64,000 nucleotides of DNA, taken from positions 248,001 to 312,000 of the forward strand of contig NZ_JARHUJ010000007.1 of assembly GCF_029223285.1 (NCBI RefSeq), in the 5' to 3' direction. Below are positions 8,605 to 16,496 of the stretch, piece after piece (the stretch's first letter is position 1; the number at the start of each line of letters is the position of its first letter). This stretch comes from Paraflavitalea sp. CAU 1676 (GTDB taxonomy: Bacteria > Bacteroidota > Bacteroidia > Chitinophagales > Chitinophagaceae). Both the position numbers and the translations under genes were made by a program. The notes beneath the pieces are model-generated. The model was not told the DNA's origin. It worked only from the letters and a program-made list of their open reading frames with translations, and made no database searches.

Positions 8605-9696
8605 ATGACACCACAACAGCCCTTCTACTTCAGGTTCACCATGGTGCTGCTGATGCTTGCACTGATCGCCGCCTTCATCTCCCTCGGCAGCGACCTTATC
8701 GTACCATTTTCCCTGGCTATGCTGCTGGCCATCCTCCTGATGCCCATCTGCAACTGGTTGCAGCGAAAAGGGATCGGCCGTGTACCCGCAGTATTACTGT
8801 CCCTGCTCGCTGCCTTCCTGTTGATCGGCGGCGTATTCTATTTCCTGTCATCGCAGATCGCCTCCTTCTTCAACGATATCGACCAGATCAAGAAAGGCAT
8901 CAATATGCACCTGCACACCCTGCAAAACTGGGTCAAACAACAATTCGGTTTTTCCTTCAGGGAACAGGAACAGCTGGCTACCGATTTCGTGAGTTCGATG
9001 AAGAGCTCCGGACAGGGAGCGCTGGGCAGTACCTTTAGTTCACTGATGGATGTGGTCATAATACTGACCCTCTTGCCGATCTATTCTTTTTTGTTGTTAT
9101 ATTACCGGTCACTGATCAGGCAATTCCTCATCGATGTATTCGGCAATACGCCGCAGAAAGACGTGGCCGCCATCCTCAATGAATCGCGCGTGGTGGTGCA
9201 GAGTTATATGATCGGATTGGTCATTGAATTTGTGATCGTTTCTGTGATCAATTCCATTGGCTTCCTGATTTTGGGCATCAAGTATGCCATCTTCCTGGCT
9301 GTATTTGCAGCGGTGCTCAACATATTGCCTTATATCGGCATGCTCATCGCCTCTATCTTTTGTATGGCGGTCACCCTCACCACCTCCACCGATATCCGCG
9401 ATCCGCTTTGGGTGCTGATTGTGCTGCTCGCCGTTCAGTTCGTCGATAACAACATCATCATGCCAAGGATCGTAGGCTCCAAAGTAAAGCTCAATGCGCT
9501 GATGACGATTGTAGGGGTAGTCGTGGGCGGACTTCTTTGCGGCGTTCCCGGCATGTTTCTCTCCATACCAGCCATCGCGATCCTGAAGATCATCTTCGAC
9601 CGCATTCCCGAACTGAAGCCCTGGGGCAATTTGCTGGGCGATGAACAGGACAGCTCGAAAAGCACCCCGAAAAAGAAAACCACAGCGGCCACCTGA
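8605..9696 (+). CDS. AI-2E family transporter (PerM/YdiK type)
   Basis: 363-residue polytopic inner-membrane protein. The ATG at 8605 is chosen because MTPQQPFYFRFTMVLLML leads directly into the first helix; the upstream extension is Pro/His-rich and unlike the family. Helices 1-3 are followed by a roughly 70-residue soluble segment (QIASFFNDIDQIKKG to TFSSLMD), then helices 4-8, with the family signatures PIYSFLLLYY, LNILPYIGMLIA and DNNIIMPRIVGSKVKLNAL. The Lys-rich tail SSKSTPKKKTTAAT is cytoplasmic. Members export small molecules or act as Na+/H+ antiporters; the substrate is not predictable. rlmH follows 57 bases downstream with its own promoter. Confidence 0.9.
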   Translation: MTPQQPFYFRFTMVLLMLALIAAFISLGSDLIVPFSLAMLLAILLMPICNWLQRKGIGRVPAVLLSLLAAFLLIGGVFYFLSSQIASFFNDIDQIKKGINMHLHTLQNWVKQQFGFSFREQEQLATDFVSSMKSSGQGALGSTFSSLMDVVIILTLLPIYSFLLLYYRSLIRQFLIDVFGNTPQKDVAAILNESRVVVQSYMIGLVIEFVIVSVINSIGFLILGIKYAIFLAVFAAVLNILPYIGMLIASIFCMAVTLTTSTDIRDPLWVLIVLLAVQFVDNNIIMPRIVGSKVKLNALMTIVGVVVGGLLCGVPGMFLSIPAIAILKIIFDRIPELKPWGNLLGDEQDSSKSTPKKKTTAAT

Positions 9697-9719
9697 AACA
9701 CAACCATAGCCGCCGTTTC

Positions 9720-9749
9720 TTGGCCATAACATTATCTTCTTTAGTTTTA
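9720..9749 (+). promoter_or_regulatory. Promoter of rlmH (-33 TTG, -7 TAGTTTTA)
   Basis: TTG at 9720-9722, a 19-base spacer, and TAGTTTTA at 9742-9749 fit the Bacteroidota vegetative consensus TTG-N19-TAnnTTTG with one mismatch. The -7 box ends only four bases before the rlmH ATG at 9754, implying a leaderless or nearly leaderless mRNA. Confidence 0.6.
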
Positions 9750-9753
9750 CAGT

Positions 9754-10227
9754 ATGAAGATCCAATTCTGGTCGGTCGGTAAAAAACATGAGACCTACGT
9801 CAATGCAGGCATCGAAGATTTCACCCACCGTATATCGAAATATTATCCGGTACAGTGGACCATCATTCCCGTTCCTAAAAATGCGGGCATGCTGAGTGAT
9901 ATGGACCTCAAGAAAAAAGAAGGCGAAACCATCCTCGAATGGCTCGAGCAGGGCGATTACCTGGTAGCCCTCGACGAAAGGGGTAAAATGCTGAGCTCGG
10001 AAGGATTGGCCAAACTGGTACAAACCCGCGCCAACGAAAGCACCAAAAAGCTGGTATTCCTGATCGGTGGGGCCTATGGCATCGATGCGGCCGTTCTGAA
10101 ACGCGCCAACTTTACCTGGTCGCTCTCCGACCTTGTATTTCCCCATCAACTGGTGCGCCTTATCCTGGCCGAGCAGGTATACCGCGCTTGTACCATCATC
10201 CGTAATGAAAAATATCACCACAGTTAA
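9754..10227 (+). CDS. rlmH: 23S rRNA (pseudouridine-1915 N3) methyltransferase RlmH
   Basis: 157 residues, the family length. RlmH methylates pseudouridine 1915 in helix 69 of 23S rRNA using SAM and works as a homodimer of the SPOUT fold. Visible signatures are the start MKIQFWSVGKKHETYV, the middle LVALDERGKMLSSEGLA, the SAM-site loop LVFLIGGAYGID and the C-terminal trefoil-knot segment WSLSDLVFPHQLVRLILAEQ ending in AC TIIRNEKYHHS. It stands alone between its own promoter (9720-9749) and that of the rhomboid gene. Housekeeping gene. Confidence 0.97.
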   Translation: MKIQFWSVGKKHETYVNAGIEDFTHRISKYYPVQWTIIPVPKNAGMLSDMDLKKKEGETILEWLEQGDYLVALDERGKMLSSEGLAKLVQTRANESTKKLVFLIGGAYGIDAAVLKRANFTWSLSDLVFPHQLVRLILAEQVYRACTIIRNEKYHHS

Positions 10228-10312
10228 GCTGCCCGTCTTCATCGCAACACATCCCGGTCGCACCAGTAAACCTGTTGAACCTCACTATCCGGCGTGAAAA
10301 GTTGCACCAGAA

Positions 10313-10342
10313 TTGGTACTGTCCACTTTTTGAGTAGATTTG
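10313..10342 (+). promoter_or_regulatory. Promoter of the rhomboid gene
   Basis: TTG (10313-10315), exactly 19 bases, then TAGATTTG (10335-10342), a perfect match to TTG-N19-TAnnTTTG. The ATG follows at 10361. Confidence 0.75.
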
Positions 10343-10360
10343 AGCCCAATAGCAACAGCC

Positions 10361-11002
10361 ATGAGCATTACTTTAATAATTATTATAATAACGGTACTGA
10401 TCTCGATCTCGGCCTTTTCGAATGATAAGATAAACAATGACCTGATCTTTTACCCGCCTGCGGTGACCTATCAGAAGCAATGGTACCGCTTCTTTAGTTG
10501 CGGGCTCATCCATGCCGACTGGATGCACCTCGGCTTTAACATGCTTGCCCTGTATTCATTTGGTGAAGCCACGGAACGCTTCTTCACCAACAGCATGTTT
10601 CACGAAAAAGGGAAATTGTTTTACCTGCTGATGTACATAACAGCACTGGGAGTTTGTTTGCTACCTACCTATGCCAAACACAAGGATGATTCTAGTTACC
10701 GCAGTCTCGGTGCCTCCGGAGCCGTTTCGGCGGTGATCTTTGCTTACATCCTGATCGACCCCATGGCCGATCTTCGCTTTTTTTTCCTCCCCATCCCAAT
10801 GCCTGCCTTTGTCTTCGGGTTTATATACCTGGGTGTTACTTCTTACCTCGACAAACGCGGTGGTGGTAATATCAATCACTCCGCCCACTTATGGGGGTCT
10901 CTGTATGGAATTGCATTCCTGATTGTAATGGGTGCGATCTTCTCGGACTATCCCGTATTGGCCATGTTTATTGAGAGTGTCAAGAATTGGCGTCCGTTTT
11001 AG
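10361..11002 (+). CDS. Rhomboid-family intramembrane serine protease
   Basis: 213 residues from the ATG at 10361, which is preceded by a perfect promoter. Six or seven hydrophobic segments are visible. HADWMHLGFN (residues 51-60) is the TM2 HxxxN motif, GASG (117-120) holds catalytic Ser119 in TM4, and AHLWGSLYG carries catalytic His176 in TM6, so the Ser-His dyad is intact. It should cleave transmembrane helices of membrane proteins; the target is unknown. Its last 23 bases overlap tail-to-tail with the end of tilS on the other strand. Confidence 0.93.
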   Translation: MSITLIIIIITVLISISAFSNDKINNDLIFYPPAVTYQKQWYRFFSCGLIHADWMHLGFNMLALYSFGEATERFFTNSMFHEKGKLFYLLMYITALGVCLLPTYAKHKDDSSYRSLGASGAVSAVIFAYILIDPMADLRFFFLPIPMPAFVFGFIYLGVTSYLDKRGGGNINHSAHLWGSLYGIAFLIVMGAIFSDYPVLAMFIESVKNWRPF

Positions 11003-12407
11003 CAGAAAGTTCAATAACCACTTGCGTATGAGGGGTGATCTTGAAACGGTCATCGATGCGCATGCCCACCACCCAAACAATGCGTTTGTTGCATTCCAGC
11101 ACCCATACCTTTTCTTTATCCGTTTGAGATAGTTTAAGGTCGATGAGGAAACGCGCTACCTTTTTCTTCTTTTGCATACCCAGGGGGTAGAAGTAGTCGC
11201 CCGTTTTCCAGCGCCTCAGCAGCAACGGAAACTCCAGCAACCGGCTATCGACATAAGCAACCGGGTTGTAGGGAGAAGGTACTTCTGCTTTACCGGCACC
11301 CTTTTTCTTTTTGCCGGTAGCCGCAGGTTCAGCAGCACTGGTAGCAGGAGTGATCACGGGAACATCCGCCAATGAAACGGATCTGATCGTTAGTTGTCCG
11401 CCTGCAAAATCCACTTGCCCCTCAGGGCCTTCTACCAATACATGCGTTGCTTCCTCATTCGCAAGGGGCGCAATGATAAGCCAGTTGCGGTTGCGAAAGA
11501 TGCGGTGCGAAGCGGAAGCTACATAGCGCCCTGTTTCGCTGTCGAGCAAAGCCAGCATATCGCCCGTTTGCGCAGGCGAAAAGCCAAAGGGTTTGGCCAT
11601 TTCATACAGCAGCGTAGCTGCAGCCGGGGCCTTTTTCAGTTTCAGCACCGGGATATGTATTTCGTTGCCCTTTACTTCCAGCAACTTCTTTACATGGTGC
11701 ACAACAGACTCCTGGTACAGGGTCTCCACATCGCGGAACCGGGATATATTATCAGCGAGATTCGTCATTACTTCGGGATAGATCTTTTGTAATAGGGGCG
11801 CCACCTGGTGCCGCAGGTAATTGCGGCTATACTTATCCTGGGCATTGGAACTGTCTTCCACCCAGGTCAGTTGTTCCTGACGGGCAAATTCCACCAGCTC
11901 CTCTTTGGTGGCAAACAAGAGCGGGCGCACCACCATCGCCTGTTTGGGCAAAATGCCGCGCATGCCGGCAATGCCCGTGCCTTTGAAGAAATTCATTAAT
12001 ACGGTTTCGATATTGTCGTCGAGGTGATGGGCGGTGACGATGCAGGATAAGTTACTACTTTCCACGGCCACTAAAGACCTGAACCACGCATACCGCAGTT
12101 CGCGCGCCGCTACCTGTATGGATACTTTATGTTCATCGGCGTAAGCCTTTGTGTCGAAGGAACGCACCAGCACGGGCTTATCATACTTAGCGGCCAGACT
12201 GCGTACAAAAGCTTCATCCCGGTCGCTTTCGGCGCCGCGGAGCTGAAAATTGCAATGGACGATCACGAAATCGTAACCCGCCGCAGCGCATAGTGCACAT
12301 AGCACGGCCGAGTCGACGCCGCCGCTCACGGCCAGCAACAACACATCGCGTCGATTGAACAGATGCTCCCGTTCCACGAATTCCGTAAATCGCTTCTGAA
12401 AATCCAT
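10980..12407 (-). CDS. tilS: tRNA(Ile)-lysidine synthetase TilS
   Basis: 475 residues. It adds lysine to C34 of the CAU-anticodon tRNA-Ile, so that AUA codons are read correctly; essential in most bacteria. The PP-loop SGGVDS (residues 28-33) binds ATP, followed by VHCNFQLRG, TAHHLDDNIETVLMNFFKGT and WVEDSSN, all typical. The C-terminal TilS domain (LLLRRWKTGDYFYPLGM, KKKKVARFLIDLKLS) is present. A low-complexity Ala/Lys-rich insert (AAEPAATGKKKKGAGKAE) lies before the C-terminal domain and looks lineage-specific. The end overlaps the convergent rhomboid gene by 23 bases. Confidence 0.97.
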   Translation of the reverse strand: MDFQKRFTEFVEREHLFNRRDVLLLAVSGGVDSAVLCALCAAAGYDFVIVHCNFQLRGAESDRDEAFVRSLAAKYDKPVLVRSFDTKAYADEHKVSIQVAARELRYAWFRSLVAVESSNLSCIVTAHHLDDNIETVLMNFFKGTGIAGMRGILPKQAMVVRPLLFATKEELVEFARQEQLTWVEDSSNAQDKYSRNYLRHQVAPLLQKIYPEVMTNLADNISRFRDVETLYQESVVHHVKKLLEVKGNEIHIPVLKLKKAPAAATLLYEMAKPFGFSPAQTGDMLALLDSETGRYVASASHRIFRNRNWLIIAPLANEEATHVLVEGPEGQVDFAGGQLTIRSVSLADVPVITPATSAAEPAATGKKKKGAGKAEVPSPYNPVAYVDSRLLEFPLLLRRWKTGDYFYPLGMQKKKKVARFLIDLKLSQTDKEKVWVLECNKRIVWVVGMRIDDRFKITPHTQVVIELSAKTDANS

Positions 12408-12454
12408 TAATAAAGTAACTATCGATGATCAAATATCCAGGTCATATACCCACC

Positions 12455-12493
12455 CCTCGTTGCCTCCGTTGCCTCGATGCCTTGGTGCCTTCT
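12455..12493. repeat. Octanucleotide repeat array, site C (abutting the TPR gene stop codon)
   Basis: The plus strand reads CCTCGTT, GCCTCCGTT, GCCTCGAT, GCCTTGGT, GCCTTCT. It is the same family as sites A and B (1436-1464, 1516-1555) and begins on the minus strand immediately after the TPR gene stop (12494-12496), in the 86-base gap before tilS. Confidence 0.75.
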
Positions 12494-12808
12494 CTATCCC
12501 TCCTCGAGGTCATCATACGCCCCCTGCAGCTCGCCCAGCGCATGCCGGTCGCCGGCCGCCCGGGCCGCCGCCATCCCTTTCTCGTACCAACCCAACGCCT
12601 CATTGGGCTCCCCCACCCGCTCCAGCAACTTGCCCAGGTGGTAGTAAGAACCCACGTAACCGGGGTTGCGGGTCAGTATCTCCTCAAATAATTTACGGGC
12701 AGCGTTTTCGTCGCCGAGCTTCACATATTCCAACGCCAGTGCATGTTTCAGGAAAGGATCGTCCGGACTGGCCTGCAGAAATGTTTTAAGTTTGTCAATT
12801 CGTTCCAT
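12494..12808 (-). CDS. Small tetratricopeptide-repeat protein
   Basis: 104 residues, no signal peptide, so cytoplasmic. Two clear TPR units are visible: residues about 20-52 (FLKHALALEYVKLGDENAAR KLFEEILTRNP) and 53-86 (YVGSYYHLGKLLERVGEPNE ALGWYEKG), then an acidic tail DDLEEG. TPRs mediate protein contacts; the partner is unknown. It lies 86 bases upstream of tilS on the same strand and could be co-transcribed with it. The octamer array sits directly behind its stop codon, so the repeat did not extend this protein. Confidence 0.85.
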   Translation of the reverse strand: MERIDKLKTFLQASPDDPFLKHALALEYVKLGDENAARKLFEEILTRNPGYVGSYYHLGKLLERVGEPNEALGWYEKGMAAARAAGDRHALGELQGAYDDLEEG

Positions 12809-12837
12809 CTTTTTCCCCCATTAAATTATTTCAAAAC

Positions 12838-12860
12838 TATCTTTGCGGCACTTATATTTG
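12838..12860 (+). promoter_or_regulatory. Two candidate -7 boxes ahead of etfBA
   Basis: TATCTTTG (12838-12845) and TATATTTG (12853-12860) both match TAnnTTTG perfectly and lie 95 and 80 bases before the etfB ATG. Neither has a perfect TTG 19 bases upstream. One or both probably drive etfBA. Confidence 0.5.
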
Positions 12861-12939
12861 TATAAGGATTGGTTGCATAAACAACCATCAATCCCACCCT
12901 GCAACGATTGCCAAAGCAGGGCTACAAAAATTAAACGTT

Positions 12940-13683
12940 ATGAAGATTTTAGTTTGTATCAGCAAAACGCCGGACACAACGGCAAAAATAGCCTTCACGG
13001 ATAACAATACGAAATTCGCGACCGATGGCGTACAATGGATCATCAATCCGTACGACGAGTGGTATGCACTCGTACGTGCCATCGAGTTGAAAGAAAAAGA
13101 TCCTTCCACGGTATTGCACCTCGTTACCGTAGCTGGTGCTGATACAGACCCCGTGATCCGCAAGGCACTCGCCCTCGGCGGAGACGAAGCCATCCGCGTA
13201 AACGCCGATAGCCACGACAGTTTTTATATCGCGGCACAAATAGCCGAAGTGGCAAAACAAGGTAATTATGACCTCGTATTTACCGGCCGCGAAACCATCG
13301 ACTACAATGGATCATCCATTGGTGGTATGGTGGCCGAGCTGCTCAACCTGCCTTACGTAGCCCTCGCTACCAAATTCGACCTCAATGGCACCACCGCCAC
13401 CATCACCCGCGAGATCGAAGGCGGCGAAGAGATCTGCGAAGCTTCCCTCCCACTGGTAGTAAGCTGCCAGAAAGGAATGGCCGAACAACGCATCCCCAAC
13501 ATGAAAGGCATCATGGGCGCCCGTACCAAGCCGTTGAAAGTGGTAGAACCCGCAGCCACCGACGCCCTCACGACCATCGTAGGCTTCGAACTGCCGCCAG
13601 CCAAAGCCGGCGTAAAACTGATCCCGGCCGACAATCCTGCCGAACTGGTAAGATTGCTGCACGAAGAGGCCAAGATGATCTAA
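12940..13683 (+). CDS. etfB: Electron transfer flavoprotein beta subunit
   Basis: 247 residues, cytoplasmic. With EtfA it forms the heterodimer that takes electrons from acyl-CoA dehydrogenases and passes them to ETF-quinone oxidoreductase. Family features: MKILVCISKTPDTTAKIAF at the start, VQWIINPYDEWYALVRAIEL, and VFTGRETIDYNGSSIGGMVAELLNLP with the AMP-site region, then GMAEQRIPNMKGIMGARTKP, the ETF-beta recognition-loop signature. etfA begins 78 bases downstream, so the two form an operon. Confidence 0.97.
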   Translation: MKILVCISKTPDTTAKIAFTDNNTKFATDGVQWIINPYDEWYALVRAIELKEKDPSTVLHLVTVAGADTDPVIRKALALGGDEAIRVNADSHDSFYIAAQIAEVAKQGNYDLVFTGRETIDYNGSSIGGMVAELLNLPYVALATKFDLNGTTATITREIEGGEEICEASLPLVVSCQKGMAEQRIPNMKGIMGARTKPLKVVEPAATDALTTIVGFELPPAKAGVKLIPADNPAELVRLLHEEAKMI

Positions 13684-13761
13684 GCGCAGGCAGGTACGCA
13701 CCAACAGGCGACCGCCCGCAATATGGTTCACCCATTAATCAACACTTCAAACAAAAGATTC

Positions 13762-14727
13762 ATGTCTGTTTTAATATACATCGATCAGGCCGATGGCCAC
13801 GTAAAGAAAGCATCTCTCGAAGCCCTCAGCTATGGCGCTAAAGTGGCCGCGCAACTGGGCACCACTGCCGAAGGCGTAGTACTGGGCACCGTTACCGAAG
13901 ACCTCGCTGCCCTTGGTAAATACGGCGTTAAGAAGATCCACCACGTATCCAACGATACCCTCAATCACTTCGATGCACAGGTGTTCACCGCCGTGATCGC
14001 CCAGGCAGTAACCGCTGCCAACGCAACCGTCGTGATCTTCTCCAATAATGTAGATGGAAAAGCCATCGCCCCCCGCCTCTCTGCCCGCCTCAAGGCCGGC
14101 CTGGTGAGCGGTGCTGTGGCCCTGCCCGATACCAGCAATGGATTTGTGGTAAAAAAGAACGTATTCTCCGGAAAGGCATTTGCCAATATTGGTCTCAATT
14201 CGGCCATCAAGATCATTTCCCTTAACCCCAACTCGTACAAAGTAGAGGCAGGAGAAGGAACAGCCGAGGTAGCGGCCCTCAATGCCACCGTAGAAGCTTC
14301 CAAAGTAAAAGTAACCAAGGTTAATAAAGTGACCGGCGAAGTACCCCTCAGCGAAGCAGAGATCGTGGTAAGCGGTGGTCGTGGTTTGAAGGGACCCGAA
14401 AACTGGGGTCTGGTAGAAGAACTGGCGCACCTGCTGCACGCTGCAACCGCCTGTAGCCGCCCTGTGGCCGACGTACACTGGCGCCCCCACCACGAGCACG
14501 TGGGTCAAACCGGACTCGCCATTGCCCCCAACCTGTATATTGCGATCGGAATCTCCGGCGCCATCCAGCACCTGGCCGGCGTAAACCGCAGCAAGGTGAT
14601 CGTGGTGATCAATAAAGACCCCGAAGCACCCTTCTTCAAGGCAGCCGATTACGGTATTGTAGGGGATGCGTTTGAGGTAGTGCCCAAGATCATCGAAGCA
14701 GTGAAGAAATTGAAGGGAGTAGCTTAA
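13762..14727 (+). CDS. etfA: Electron transfer flavoprotein alpha subunit
   Basis: 321 residues from the ATG at 13762; a frame 13 codons longer has no family similarity. It carries the FAD of the EtfAB heterodimer. Visible features are the N-terminal domain MSVLIYIDQADGHVKKASLE and the C-terminal FAD-binding signatures VSGGRGLKGPENWGLVEELA, GQTGLAIAPNLYIAIGISGA and VINKDPEAPFFKAADYGIVG. A strong terminator follows at 14759-14791, so etfBA is a two-gene unit. Confidence 0.97.
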   Translation: MSVLIYIDQADGHVKKASLEALSYGAKVAAQLGTTAEGVVLGTVTEDLAALGKYGVKKIHHVSNDTLNHFDAQVFTAVIAQAVTAANATVVIFSNNVDGKAIAPRLSARLKAGLVSGAVALPDTSNGFVVKKNVFSGKAFANIGLNSAIKIISLNPNSYKVEAGEGTAEVAALNATVEASKVKVTKVNKVTGEVPLSEAEIVVSGGRGLKGPENWGLVEELAHLLHAATACSRPVADVHWRPHHEHVGQTGLAIAPNLYIAIGISGAIQHLAGVNRSKVIVVINKDPEAPFFKAADYGIVGDAFEVVPKIIEAVKKLKGVA

Positions 14728-14758
14728 AATTCAGCTATTTCTATACAATAAAACTTGT

Positions 14759-14791
14759 AAATGCGGTTGATTGACAACCGCATTTATTTTT
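14759..14791 (+). terminator. Intrinsic terminator of etfBA
   Basis: Arms AAATGCGGTTG (14759-14769) and CAACCGCATTT (14775-14785) pair perfectly over 11 bases around a five-base loop, followed by ATTTTTA. Confidence 0.9.
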
Positions 14792-14821
14792 AGCAAAAAA
14801 CCCTTAGTTTCGTGCTTTCGT

Positions 14822-15421
14822 ATGAAAAAAATTGAGTTGGAAATAGTCGCGCTGTCACACAGCATCACCCAAACACATTCCTATGCAGTCGTACTGGGTG
14901 AAGTGAACGGACTGCGCCGGTTGCCCATAGTCATCGGCGGTTTCGAAGCACAGGCCATCGCGGTTGCCCTGGAAAAGATGCATCCCAGCAGGCCCCTGAC
15001 ACACGACCTCATGAAGAATTTCATGAATGCTTTCACCATTGACCTCCAGGAAATCATCATCTGCGACCTCCAGGAAGGTATTTTCTACTCCAAGCTGGTA
15101 TGCGTTAGCGAACACGATACGGTAGAGATCGACTCCCGCACCTCCGATGCCCTCGCACTCGCCGTGCGCTTTGGCTGCCCCATCTATACATACGATAATA
15201 TCCTCGAAAGCGCCGGCATCCTCATGGAAGACCCCTCCGGCAAGAAAAAACAGCCCAAAGAAGCCGTGGCCGCCGAAACAAGCGCCGGCTCCAACGAAGA
15301 CCTCCGCGCCATGACCCTCGAAGAGCTCAACACCCTCCTCAATGAGGTATTGGACCAGGAAGACTATATCCGGGCCATCGCCATCCGTGACGAGATCAAC
15401 AGCCGCAAAAGAGGCCGGTAA
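14822..15421 (+). CDS. Bifunctional nuclease (DUF151) with C-terminal UVR domain
   Basis: 199 residues from the ATG at 14822, chosen because MKKIELEIVALSHSITQTHS is the family start and a -7-like box TAGTTTCG lies at 14805-14812. Residues 1-140 are the DUF151 bifunctional-nuclease fold (VVLGEVNGLRRLPIVIGGFE, SRTSDALALAVRFGCPIY). After a charged linker, residues about 160-199 form a UVR motif (MTLEELNTLLNEVLDQEDYI RAIAIRDEINSR) as in UvrB/UvrC partners. The DUF151-UVR fusion is common in Bacteroidota; its role is not settled, nucleic-acid metabolism being likely. Its stop codon overlaps the ispE start (TAATG), suggesting coupled translation. Confidence 0.93.
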   Translation: MKKIELEIVALSHSITQTHSYAVVLGEVNGLRRLPIVIGGFEAQAIAVALEKMHPSRPLTHDLMKNFMNAFTIDLQEIIICDLQEGIFYSKLVCVSEHDTVEIDSRTSDALALAVRFGCPIYTYDNILESAGILMEDPSGKKKQPKEAVAAETSAGSNEDLRAMTLEELNTLLNEVLDQEDYIRAIAIRDEINSRKRGR

Positions 15422-16263
15422 TGATCCTTTTTCCCAATTGCAAGATCAATCTTGGCTTACACATCACCCGGAAGCGGGCCGATGGATACCACGACCTGGA
15501 AACAGTGTTCTATCCCCTCCCCCTGCGCGATGCAGTAGAGATCGTCCACACGCCCACCTCTGCCCAGGGATTTCCCCTGCACGAAAGCACCGGCGCCGTC
15601 GACCTGCACCTGACCGGATTACCCGTAAAAGGTCTCCCGGCCGATAATCTGTGCGTGAAGGCCTGGCACCTGCTGAAAAAGGACTACCCAGGCCTGCCGC
15701 CCATTCAACTGCATTTGCACAAGCATATACCCATGGGAGCCGGACTCGGTGGAGGTTCTGCCGACGCAGCCTTTACCCTCGTGTTGCTCAACGATAAGTT
15801 CAAGCTGGGTATATCCACCGACCAACTGCTCGACTACGCCCTGCAACTGGGCAGCGATTGTCCCTTTTTCATCATCAACAAGCCCTGCGTAGCCACCGGC
15901 CGCGGCGAACTGATGGAGACGATCTCCCTCGACCTGTCGAAATATACCTTCCTGCTGGTGTATCCCGAACTACACATCAACACCGGCTGGGCTTTTTCGC
16001 AGATCACCCCTGCCCCCGGCGCACAGCCCCTCAGCGACATCGTGCAGCAGCCTGTCGAAACCTGGAAAGATACCCTCATCAACGACTTTGAAGCACCAGT
16101 TTGCCAGCTCCACCCGCAATTGCAGCATATTAAAGACACCCTGTATGCAGCCGGCGCCGCCTACGCCTCTATGACCGGCAGCGGCTCCAGCTTTTATGGC
16201 CTGTTTGCTGACGGAAATGTACCTACGGACTTATTTCCCAGCTATAAAAGCTTTATTATATAA
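15421..16263 (+). CDS. ispE: 4-diphosphocytidyl-2-C-methyl-D-erythritol kinase
   Basis: 280 residues. ATP-dependent phosphorylation of CDP-methylerythritol, step four of the non-mevalonate isoprenoid pathway. GHMP-kinase signatures: N-terminal FPNCKINLGLHITRKRADGY HDLETVFYPLPL, the ATP loop PMGAGLGGGSADAAF (residues 104-118), GSDCPFFIINKPCVATGRGE, and C-terminal AYASMTGSGSSFYGLF. Its ATG shares a base with the stop codon of the DUF151 gene. Confidence 0.97.
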   Translation: MILFPNCKINLGLHITRKRADGYHDLETVFYPLPLRDAVEIVHTPTSAQGFPLHESTGAVDLHLTGLPVKGLPADNLCVKAWHLLKKDYPGLPPIQLHLHKHIPMGAGLGGGSADAAFTLVLLNDKFKLGISTDQLLDYALQLGSDCPFFIINKPCVATGRGELMETISLDLSKYTFLLVYPELHINTGWAFSQITPAPGAQPLSDIVQQPVETWKDTLINDFEAPVCQLHPQLQHIKDTLYAAGAAYASMTGSGSSFYGLFADGNVPTDLFPSYKSFII

Positions 16264-16496
16264 GCATATTTGGCATCATGCCGACACACCTCCCCCTTTC
16301 ACAATCCGGTCAAAAGATCGTATCTTCGTTACTCAATCATTTTATTATCAACACAGGCACTTACATAGTTTACTTCCTGTTGCAGAACCTCGATCTGCTC
16401 AATCACTAAAGCTGCACCCGGCGGCCGGCAGCCTCCTGCCGGACCATAGCTCACGTCCTGTTGGTTCCCATTTTCATCACGTTTACGCTCATTATT

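Noticed and set aside
9109-10263. Long minus-strand open frame (384 codons) over the AI-2E and rlmH genes
   Set aside because: It is the complement of two well-recognised genes, spans their separate ends and a promoter, and has His/Asp/Gly-rich composition without family features.
12809-12939. Possible riboswitch or structured leader ahead of etfBA
   Set aside because: The stretch is short and shows only -7 boxes and no stable conserved-looking hairpin.
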